The notes beneath the pieces are model-generated. The model saw only the letters and a list, made by a program, of their open reading frames with translations. It did no database searches and was not told the DNA's origin. Positions 38,301 through 48,848 of a DNA stretch of 64,000 nt are shown here, piece after piece; positions within the stretch are counted from its first letter, which is position 1, and the number at the start of each line of letters is the position of its first letter. Both the position numbers and the translations under genes were made by a program. Origin of the DNA: Ichthyophonus hoferi (lineage: Eukaryota; Opisthokonta; Ichthyosporea; Ichthyophonida; Ichthyophonidae); the NCBI GenBank assembly GCA_002751075.1, contig NAOQ01000006.1, forward strand, positions 246,984 through 310,983, given 5' to 3'.

Positions 38301-40559
38301 CAATATAAAGTGCTTTAATATAACGTAAGTATTAAGATCCTTTTTTTTCTTTTTTTCTCCTATAAATGTATATTATACATATTCTATATTTCTATATAAC
38401 CTCTCCACCTTAACAACATAGATTTCATATCGTAATATACCACGGTATATCAGATATGTACTCCAATCCCTCTGCCAGGCATGGTGTGCAGTGTATGGGT
38501 ACCTCATAGGACCCGTCTAGGGTCCTGCTAATCCAGAGGTGGGTACAGGGGCAGTGTTGCTAGTGGACCTACATTCTCCTTATCAAGACACCGTGGGCCG
38601 TGGCTTTGTATTATTATGTGGTCGCTCCAGTGAGCTGCACTTTGATTCGTTCGCTGACCAGCTAGCCCAGGTGCGTAACCATGTTATAGTGTAGACTATA
38701 TTTTATGTTATAATGTAGACTACATACTATGTTATAGTGTATACTACATACTATGTTACAGTATATACTACATACTATGTTATAGTGTAGACTACAGACT
38801 ATGTTATAGTGTACACTACATACTATGTTATAATGCAGACTACATACTATGTTATAGTGTATACTACATACTATGTTACAGTATATACTACATACTATGT
38901 TATAATATAGACTACAGACTATGTTATAGTGTATATTACATACTATGATATATTGCAATGGCAGGCTAGATGTAGACATGGGCCACATGTACATACTCAT
39001 AGGTAATGGCAGGTAAGGGCACATGGAGGAGACCTACAGCCAGGTGATTTCTATGTTACACGCCACAGCAATTTGCCTGGAGCCCACGTGGTATTCCACC
39101 TAATGGTTGAAAATACTGAGTGTGACCTGACCCAGGTAGGTGTGAATGTTAAAGTATATCTATTAATCCCTCTACCACTCTACCACGTTAGTACTTTTTC
39201 TTTTTTTTTTACGTCCTAGTAAGCAGTTAAATATGGTATAGGGGTACCTTGTAAGGTGATATGGCCCTATATGTTTAGGTACATTGTGTGCCCATTGCTA
39301 GAGCTCACCTCTCCTATACGTACTTTCTCACTGTATTTTTCACACACACACACATACATACATACATACATACATATATACATACATACATACATATAGA
39401 CATATATACATGGATATATACATGCATACATACATACATACATACATACATACATACATAGATACATACAGACACACATATATATATATATACATACAGA
39501 CAGACAGACAGACAGACAGACGACATACATACATACATACATACATACATACATACATACATACATACATACATACACACATACATACATATATACGTAC
39601 ATACATACAAACATACACTTGAGGATATACATACGTACCATATACTTATCTATAGTCGTATGCACAGCGAGCACCCATCTTGGGAGGCCTTCGCAACGTT
39701 CTATCCACCGCCTCTAGACACGGTGTGACATTATTGAGTCTTCCCCTGTTTCTCACCTACACCTTGCCTGCCACCAATACGAGACAGTGGTGTCTGTCTA
39801 GGGCCGAGATGGTGCTCAAATCCGTTAAAGGTAAGGTAGAAGGAGGATGATGATGAGGTTAGCGGAGTAAGGAGACTAAGGATGCCCCGTTATGTGTGAT
39901 ATGGCCTACACCCCCCGCACTAACCCTGACTCTATGATCCACCCACAGCCTTCCTGATTGAATGCTCAGCCTGGGGAGGGCTACAGGACAGCCATACGCT
40001 GCATTTTGTCATGCCGCCTCCTTCCGGCCACCTGTTTGATCCAATATCATCACTGCTCACTGGTAGGTGCTCTTGTAGTGTGCCCTGCCCTTTATAGGAA
40101 GGCATTTAGATTGTAGTTATAGAGGATATGACAGTTAGTGTACAATACATTGATTATAGCTTATCATGCTACTTTGCATTTTTGAAATGTTATGGCATAT
40201 TGATGTTCAGAGGTGCTGCATTAAATGGTGTAACATAAACTATGCATATATGTATGCAATTATTTGTTTTGGTGGTTCCTATTAGGTGGCATGACCTGGT
40301 ACGTAGATATACTGTACATAATAATGGTAACATAGCTGTCCTCGCATACGATATGGCTCGTGTTCACATGATTTTGAATGGTCTAATCGTCTTGGTGCCT
40401 AAATACTTCTGTGGTGCGGGTTCATCCCATCAACGTGTAAATATTAGTTTTTCATGGTTGCCACAAGATACACTTCTAGAGAGTGCACTAACCCGGGTGT
40501 GGGCAGGTGTTTATCAAGTGGCCCAGCCTCTGTCCCTACATACGTTGTCCAGTCTATAA
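35391..40559 (+). CDS. FERRY3: FERRY complex subunit 3 (C12orf4 homologue)
   Basis: In vertebrates C12orf4/FERRY3 is part of the five-subunit Rab5 effector that carries mRNAs on early endosomes. Thirteen exons join in frame (505 aa; human 552): 35391-35450, 35516-35617, 35773-35884, 36240-36381, 36820-37042, 37479-37566, 37724-37800, 38110-38236, 38549-38670, 39013-39135, 39656-39830, 39949-40062, 40507-40559. Landmarks in family order are VHSPAFDSLLQLEQHYG (about 118-134), a charged coiled coil at about 140-213, RKEYREWVLLQDL (214-226), EESFTVHLGAQLKTSHN (after 255), SGAVLLVD, GDFYVTRHSNLPGAHVVFHL, APILGGLRNVLS and RQWCLSRAEMVLKSVK. Each matches the vertebrate protein at the equivalent place. 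No enzyme motif or membrane segment is seen, as expected. The start is the first ATG, which begins MDPWDTDTQISLKLQVG. Intron repeats at 38.7-39.0 and 39.3-39.6 kb do not disturb the frame. Confidence 0.93.
38690..38960 (+). repeat. Minisatellite in a FERRY3 intron
   Basis: About twelve imperfect units of 22-24 bp on the theme 'actacatactatgttatagtgta'. The array fills most of the intron between the exons at 38549-38670 and 39013-39135. Confidence 0.85.
39340..39615 (+). repeat. Compound (CATA)n / (CAGA)n microsatellite in a FERRY3 intron
   Basis: Long runs of catacata with short cacaca, tatata and cagacaga blocks, between the exons at 39013-39135 and 39656-39830. It ends about 40 bp before the acceptor at 39655. 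Long open frames on both strands here are repeat artefacts. Confidence 0.9.
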
Positions 40560-40599
40560 CTCCTATGACTACTTGTAAAAGGGCATGCCTTTACCCCAG

Positions 40600-43110
40600 A
40601 AGGGTCTATTCTAGTTAGAGATTGTGATCAGATCTAGTGTTGAGAGTATATCTAGTGTTCCTAAGGGCAGTGTGTCGAACCTATTATGGCTGCGATGACC
40701 TTGTACGGCAAGGTGACTACATGGCTCTCAATCCATTGATTTCCAGCTACCATATATGGTTTCCTGTTCGGTCATACTCTCTTAAGCTTCTTATTATTTA
40801 ATTGGCCGTATCAGTCGTTAAGACTATTCTTAGCACAGCGATGATGACATCATAACTACCGAGTAGATTAATGGATATTACACACAGCAATTATTCCAGT
40901 GAGAGCTGAAACAAATTTTATCTGTTCAGACGAGTGACAGGAAATGAAGGAAATGACAGAGTGCTGGAGGACACGAGGGACTGGGTATCTAGGAGGGATA
41001 GGGTGGCACATTCAGTTAGGGCAAGGTATAAGACACTCGCTTAACATTAGTAATTAGGAATAGGATTAGGGGATAATTGAACTAAACCGGGTTAGTAATG
41101 ATGTAAGGATTAGTATAGTGCTAACAGACTCTACTAGCCTATCATTGTAGTATTATATTGTATAGGCATACGGTAGAGCTAGTTGTTGCAGTAATGTCGA
41201 ATGTTTAATTATCGACTTTCTACATAAATTACTTAATATAGTAAGATAATGGTGTATAGTCTCACGGCTTAACCAATCGGTTAGGCCTATCAGCCACGTG
41301 ATTAAGACTTGGTGTCACTTGAAGGCTGTGCTCATCAGGACCAATCATCATAATGTAAGACTGGTTGGGAGACAAAGCTGTAAATTCTAAAAAGCCACAC
41401 TAAGACAACCACAATAACCATTGACGTAATTCCGACCGAATATGAAGGTCAACTTGCTATTCATATGCTATGGGTGTGACTGTGTAATTAAGAATTATAT
41501 CACTGGGTATATCTTTCATTTAATATCAAGTAGTATTGATAGTCTTAATTCTCTTAATTAAAACATTTTTACCATTTATTACCAATCTATGACTAGATCA
41601 CTATGTTTTTATTATATAGATAATAGCCAATCATGGTATAGGAGGTAAGCTACTAAACAAGATTGTGAGCCTAAATGATTATGGATACTACTAACAGTTT
41701 AGTAACTTAATGGCCTCCTCGATACAATTCGTCCACTACTTATCATTCTAAAAATAGATGTGGACTAGTGAAAGCCAATGACCATATCCTGTCAGAGAGG
41801 TGTCAGCCAAAATAAAATATATACAAATACTAAAGGAACAAACTCATAACTGATTGGCTCTAACTCAATGAAATCTTAAGATGAGCTCAATCTAACTACA
41901 GTGTACAAGTCATGATCTCTTATCATAGGTGAAAGTCCACCAATGACCATGAGATCTGTAGTATGTTTATGGAAAAATAGTCCAAGAGTGAGTTATAGCT
42001 TAAATTAACTAAGTCATTGATTTATTGATTAATGGCGATTAATAAGAATCTTATGTAGGTATGCACATTTATAAGTATGGGCTAACCCACACACGAAATC
42101 TTGGTGGACTATAGCTATTAGAACCTTACAATCTAGCACGACCATGAGAGAGTATCCCATACAATCTTGTCATTTAACATGAGGCTAACATCTTTGTTAA
42201 ATAGGCCAATGTACGTATGTAATTAACAAACATTGTGTATTTAGTACAAATGATTGCCAATGCAATTAAAAATAATATAATATTTGTATTTTTAAAATCG
42301 GCTCTACTATTCGTTTTCAATTTTCGTTTTTCCTGCTGAGGAAGGGACTCTGGAGAAAGGCAGTAGACATGCATCATTTTATTAGTAAAATAAAAAATGC
42401 ATCATAAATTAAGAGCCGATTAATATAATAACGAATGTTGTGTGATTCCTAACAGAGCACTTCTTTACAAGCTTTTACTAAACCATAGACAGATGAATTA
42501 CACATAGGCCTGTAATGTAGGAAAGTATGGAGCACTTACTAAAAAATTACGTTTTAATGATATATCTAGTTGGTAATCCACCATACTCCACTACTATATA
42601 AAGCCATATTGGTCACTTCTGCATAGTTCATAATGAGCACATAGTACTTATTACACCACTGCGCCTTAAGCCTTAGTAGCCCATCATTCCGACCAGGCCA
42701 AATAGCTGTCTCATAAAGCCATATAGTAATTTTAGCAATACAATAGTATACAGAATCTATTATACCACAAGAAAATTATGTATACTGAGTACTCGGCGGC
42801 GTGTATATAGTCAACCTATTCCAATTCCATATCTAGTAACCTTTGTTTTCCATCACAGGGCGTGTCTACGCACTTACTCTTCTTTAAGATCAATATAATA
42901 TCATCCAAAATTGTAATCGTTGCGTGAGGGAGAGGGAACCATTCGGGTAAAACCAGGCCTATATAAGACATAAAATATTTAGATTAGCCCGAGGTCTCTA
43001 AGTAATAATGCAAGTCATGCCATTTATTCCCATGCATCAAGAGCCTGGCCCTCCCTTTCTTGCCTCGTTAGTTTGGAACTTATCTCAGCTGTTAAATATG
43101 AGACAGCTAT
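40600..43110. other. Convergent spacer between FERRY3 and GPN3
   Basis: About 2.5 kb without a supported exon, AT-rich, with scattered CCAAT/ATTGG pentamers (for example 41274, 41341). An AATAAA occurs at about 41812. I see no repeat array or RNA gene. Confidence 0.45.
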
Positions 43111-43115
43111 TGCAC

Positions 43116-43121
43116 TTTATT
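43116..43121 (-). terminator. Candidate polyadenylation signal of GPN3
   Basis: AATAAA on the minus strand about 380 bp past the GPN3 stop. Candidate only. Confidence 0.25.
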
Positions 43122-43502
43122 CTGGACAGATACCATTCCTTTCCTCGTGGCTTTGGACAAATAAAAATTTACATTATTTAATAATAAACTATTAAGCTAT
43201 GTTAGTAACCTTTCCAAGTATCTCTGTCTATTTCTTTACGTTTTTCAATACCACGGCCCAACATATTACAAGGCATATAAACATATACCAATTCTACATA
43301 CTAACTATTACCAATGCACAGCATATCTCCAAAACCTAGGCCAATGCTCAACATCAAGCTCTAGGGTTACTATGCAGGGCTCTCATACATCCTATGTTGC
43401 CACCGTATGTCACATAACAGTCACATGACAGTTCATACATAGTCCCTTAAAGATCTGCCCCTCCACTACCAACACATGCTTCTTCCACGAGCAGTGAATA
43501 GA

Positions 43503-46500
43503 TCAATCATCATTCTCTTCAGGCTCGGCATAATCCTGCCCCACCTCGTGTTAGATAATCCTATTATCTCCCTACCAGGCACATGGGCATGGCCTACATG
43601 AATGTGACATGGAAAGGGACCACATCTGTCCATGCCACCACCACCAACACCCCTAATATCCACACCCTTTAGCTATACCCATCTACTATAGTACAGACTT
43701 TATAGACCATACACAGGTGCTTGCTTGCTTTCAGTCTGCAGTAATCAATCATTTATACCCACATCACCATGTCCATAGCAGGTAATATAACATAGAGAAG
43801 TCTTCCAATGGAAAGGGCCTTTCATTATAAATATCTGTAAGTATTATATATTGCTGCCAAACAGGAGAATCCTCAACACAGCAAAACTAGCCAATAGCAT
43901 AGTAATTATTGATTACATATCATGTCAAACCAACCATTTCATTGGCCCTTGACGGTATTTAGGAAAATCTATCAACTACTGTACCAGTGCCCACTCCCTA
44001 AGAACCACTCAGACCAACATGTCTTCCTATACCGGCCAATCAACATAAAAGAAGATAAAATAAGAAATCCAAGACCAGAGGTGGGGGGGAGGTACCTTCT
44101 CTTTTGGCTCTAGATCCTCTCCATACTGCATAGTGTTGTCTATGGTGGCCACTAGCACCGCTATACTCTCAGGATCCTCCCTATCCAGCGTAGAGAAACT
44201 AACCATGCCCCACTCGTCCATCTGTTTTACCCAGTTACTTCACCATCTTTTACACTCCTCTGATGCCCTCCCATTACTGGCCTATGGTCAAACCCAATAC
44301 TAACCAATCAACCATATATTCTCAATATTTTATCATCCTAGTGCCACTCCTAGCTAGTAATGCCATATACCTCCTACCTCAAACCCAATCAAATTCATCT
44401 AGCTATCAGCTGAGGTATTGGTCTGTGACTTCTAGCGATTGGCAGGTAGAGTATTAATCTAAAAATATCTTTGTCTTTGTCGGGGAAGGAAAGGAGGGAA
44501 AGAGAGAGAGAGGTACATAGGGTAAACAGGATAGGGGAATAAAGATAGTACAAGATAGAGGGGAACTATGTGAGCCAATAGGGACAGTCTATGTCATGTG
44601 ATTTCAACCAAAAATCTACACATTGCAATTGGATACGAAGTCATAGAGACATACCAAGGTAGCTAGAGCATTATTCAGACGGTAGAATTTCTCGTGCATA
44701 GAGGCATTGGCATCCTTGGTGATAAGAGAGGAATCAGCAAGCAGGTACCTGCAGGACAGGGGAGTCAGTTGCAATGATTGGATATGAAGGTATTATGCCT
44801 ACAAGAGGGACCAATCACCTAGTATGTGTGACATCACTTAGCTTCCCCATTAGCCAATAATAATGATATGTCCAACACATCTACAAACATTATTGGGCTA
44901 CATATAGGGCAAAGAGACCCAATAGAGCTACAAGCCTATGGTAGCTGTCTATCCTCATCATGCCAGGTCTCCATAGTCCCCCATACACACTGCCCTACCT
45001 ATCCATATCTGCCTTAGACGCCCTCTTCCCCAGCAGGTCCATTTTGGTAAGCACGTTAATGTGGGCTACCTCTAGCCGCACCATAGAGGCCATGGCTGAC
45101 AGGGCCCCAGAGAAGAACTTGGCCGTGTCGCCAATAAACTGGGCATCAAGAAGGTATACAGCTGTATGGCTGAGTGTTAGTATGCAATGGCATGACAGGC
45201 TAATAATAACCAATGCCTTTATTAATGCAGGCAACCATAGCCCAGTCAGATGATCCCACCCAGCCTTTAGCCAATTACAGGCCATGTCACCGCACACGCA
45301 ATAATGACGACAGGAAGCAGGGCTCACCACACACTCGGTAGTCAAGGCGTTGGAGGTTATCTACTAACTGCCGCATGTAGTTGAAGTGGGAGAAGAGCTC
45401 AATCTGACCTATAAGGAAGGGGGATCAGGGTCTGACTTGATAACATGTAGTATTAATAGACAAGGTGTCGTCCTTGGATTGGATAGTGAAAAGGGGAATA
45501 AAACAAAAATAGGTACAAAGGACTGGGCCCACTAAACACTAAGGGGGGGAGGGAGACCAGTCTACCAATCAATCCTAACCCTCCTGTATGTAATTAGACA
45601 TGACGGTTGTGACTATGGCTATATATGATTGGAGTGCACATCCCATGCAATCCCCATCCTTCTTCAGGGCAGCCAATAGGTTCTCAAGGAATCTAACCAT
45701 ACCTGGACAGTCTATCAGCAAGTAGTCGTCATCGTAGTCGCCCACCTCATCCTCCAACCAATCCATGTTCTCCATCAGAAACCTACCAATGGCCTGTTAG
45801 GTTGCTGAGTTGCACACACTTTATTTACACCATATCACTCAATAAGTACTAGGTGTGCCAAATTAAAAAATTATCTTTTCCAATCGGCCAATCAATATCT
45901 AGACCTATACCCTTAATAGGATAGTCTCAAATATGGTGCAAGTCATACACGTTATATATACCAGTGACAGCACTATTACTCATATAATACGATGGTGTAA
46001 AGGCCACACAGAGACTGGCCTATGAAATTAAACACAAACGTAGTCAACCAATCAAATGAGCTAGATGGATGAGCTGTATTACTATAATTAACAGTCTCCT
46101 GGTACCCAATCATGGTCTATTTTTAGCACCAATATACTATCTGAATGGTAATTGGTATGTCAACACTCTGTTAACCTATTAGCACTATCCTAAAATGCAG
46201 GGGCTGACAGTGTATAACGTATGGCCCTATACTCTGCATTCTAATATATACAGTGACGTATACAAACAGACCCAAGGGAGAGATACTTATATATCTATAC
46301 ATATACATATAATTTATACACCTATAAGCATACACATGTACAAATACATCTACATATATGCATATACATATGGTTTACACACATAAATATACACGTGTAC
46401 ACATACATATACATGGGCTGAGGGTAGTCAGATCTATCTAGGGTAGAACAAGAGGGAGGGAAAGTGAGAGATTGCAACAAGAAAGGAGAAATAAGGGTTA

Positions 46501-47082
46501 TACGAGAAACACTCACTCCATACAATAGATCAACCCTCCATTAGGCCCAAGAGTCAGTTCTTCCATCACATCTTCCAGGCTTACCAGATCCTTGATGTCT
46601 ACGTCACCCTCCCTTTTAGTCATTGCTTACTAATAAACTGATAGAACAGCCACTCCTACCTTATGACATAAAGCCACTGGGCCCCTAAAGTACACACGCA
46701 CACAAAGGCCTTCCCCTCCCACGCCCTAACCCACCCCCCTCTATCCTCGTATATGGTAATATCATGTTATTTTAATAGTCAGACCCAACACTAACTATCA
46801 GTCAGGTGATGTAGTCAACTCCCTCTCTGTACCCTTGACTATACCTAGGTAGAATTTACACTCACCGAGGCTAACGTTGTATTGGAACTGCTCGGCAGCT
46901 GGGTCCAGGTTAATAACATGTGCAATACGACCTACAGTGTCACAGTATTGCTGCACCGTGTGGCAGTAGGTGGACTGTATGCCCCCTCTCCCAGTCAGTT
47001 TCCTCTCCTTCACCCCTTTCCCTTATCGCTAACCTACCTTTCCACTCCCAGCAGGGCCAATGATCAACTGGGCACACTTCAT
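43503..47082 (-). CDS. GPN3: GPN-loop GTPase 3
   Basis: GPN3 works with GPN1 in assembly and nuclear import of RNA polymerase II. Nine exons join in frame (279 aa; human 284): 47082-47038, 46974-46866, 46625-46517, 45782-45703, 45408-45328, 45161-44999, 44748-44655, 44221-44096, 43535-43503. The start [15 protein letters not shown] puts the P-loop GPAGSGKST at residues 9-17. NLDPAAEQF follows. The family-defining GPN loop GPNGG is at 78-82, the G3 motif DCPG at 112-115 and TKMD (G4) at 180-183. YLLDAQF and [11 protein letters not shown] match GPN3 rather than GPN1 or GPN2. The last exon, 33 bp, gives an acidic tail [10 protein letters not shown], as in the human protein. The third exon's acceptor (46626) is the least certain and inserts a few residues relative to human. 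Confidence 0.94.
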
Positions 47083-48848
47083 GTTACTTCCTCTTCCTAC
47101 ACTATACCCCTCTACGCTGGTGGGACGCCAGACAATATGCACCATGAGCCGAGATATAATCCAGCCTCCATAACCTACATCATTCGCTCAGTGACGTCAT
47201 CAATTCGAACAATATGACTTTGATCTAGTCATTATTATGTACATATAGCTAAGAGTATTAATCTAGTCATAGTATTATGTACTATTGGCCATGACGATTA
47301 ATCTAGCCATAATTGGATATACTATTGGATTTAACCATTAATCTATCCATACTATTATATGCTATTGGTATAGTGTTCCTGTTACTGTTTACACTCAGGC
47401 CTTTTCCTTACGTTATAAAATAAAACGCAATAAAATAAAATAAAATAAAATATTCTTTGCCCTGTAAAAGGCCACAGGGTGCTTCTACTCGGGATAAAGC
47501 AGGGTAGGGTGATACTAGTGTATTAATTAGGGAGAGAAAGAAGTTTATCCTAGCAGGACATCATACTGTTTGTCTACCAGTCCACTATACACTATGACGA
47601 GAATCGACTTTACGAAGCTTTCAGTCTATTGTGGGGGCCTTAGACATAAGGCAATGCTGCCTTCCTTCCATAATTGCTCACGGCGTTATATTCACCTGGC
47701 TGGTAATGCATCCATGTTCTACCTTCCCCCCTCCCCTTTGTTCTTTGCCCATATTAGGCCTTAGTACACACTATATATATATTAGACTATTCCCAGATCT
47801 GCCTACCCAGTTCTCTTCACATAGAAGTTTAGTGTTTAATAGTTCCGCTTGTGGTAAGCATAACCAGATATCCTATTATATAATATGATATAATAGGATA
47901 TAATAGGATATTAGAGGGTATGGTATGAAGTGGTATGGTATGATTGGAGGGTATGATACGATATGATATAGTATGTCATGGTGTATTATGTATGGTATGG
48001 TATGGTTGGTATACTATGGTATTATATGGTTTATGATATAATATGGTATGGTATGGTATACTATGGTATTATATGTTTATGATATAATATGGTATGGTAT
48101 GGTATGATATGATATTATGTTATATAATATGATATGATCCGGTGTGATACACGATATGATATGGTGTGGTATGGTATGGTATGATATGTTATGATATGGT
48201 ATAGTATGGTATGATATAGTATGATATGGTATGATATAGTATGGTATAATATGTTATGATATGATATGGTATAGTATGGTATGGTATGATATAATATGGT
48301 ATGATATGATATGACATAATATGGCATGATATGATATAATATGGCACGATATGATATGATATAATATGGTATGATATGATCTGGGATGGGATGGTATGGT
48401 ATGGTATGGTATGGTATCATATAATATGGTATGGTATGGTATGGTATTCACCATCCAATCAATACTGCCCTTCTCGAAGTATATTGTTTCAAAACGTGAT
48501 AATGACTTAGGCAAGAGTCTGTGCATCCTCAATCATCCTATAAATATTACCTTTAATCCCTTCCCTGTTTGTCTCTTGCTGCATATCTTGTCTCATGCAG
48601 TGCTCTAACAAACACACAGTCCTTGTTGTTTATTATACGCACATACTGGTCTCCATATTTAAACATACGTATTCCTATCCATGAAAAGGTCTATATAAGT
48701 GCACCAGTATCAAAATACTACACTATATACTACACTATGCTGTAGGCGGATTATATAGCTAGGGGTGCTTATCACAGTGCTATCAACACGAAGGGAAGGG
48801 ATTGCAGAGAGTTGGACCGTAACTCCTCTCTTCCTCTCTCCCTCTCAG
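47083..48848. promoter_or_regulatory. Divergent region GPN3 / PGS1 with a pentanucleotide array
   Basis: The GPN3 start and the first recognisable PGS1 exon face away from each other across 1.77 kb. The undetected PGS1 first exon should lie here. From 47875 to about 48450 the interval is an array of TATGG/TATGATATGG. The outer parts hold short A-rich tracts (an 'aataaaataaaataaaat' run near 47430) and TATA-like stretches. Confidence 0.4.
47875..48450. repeat. TATGG / ATATGATATGG array
   Basis: About 575 bp built from 5-bp (tatgg, gatat) and 10-bp combinations with scattered point differences. Open frames on both strands across it are low-complexity artefacts. Confidence 0.9.

Noticed and set aside
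38690-38960. CRISPR-like regular repeats
   Set aside because: The units are contiguous and imperfect with no distinct spacers, and the setting is a eukaryotic intron.
38662-39024. Frame of repeated HYNIVCS on the minus strand
   Set aside because: It is a translation of the 22-24 bp minisatellite in a FERRY3 intron.
39267-39674. Long open frames on both strands rich in MYVC/YIHT repeats
   Set aside because: They are direct translations of the (CATA)n/(CAGA)n microsatellite inside a FERRY3 intron.
48115-48532. Frames of IPYHT/YHTI repeats on the minus strand
   Set aside because: They are translations of the TATGG array.
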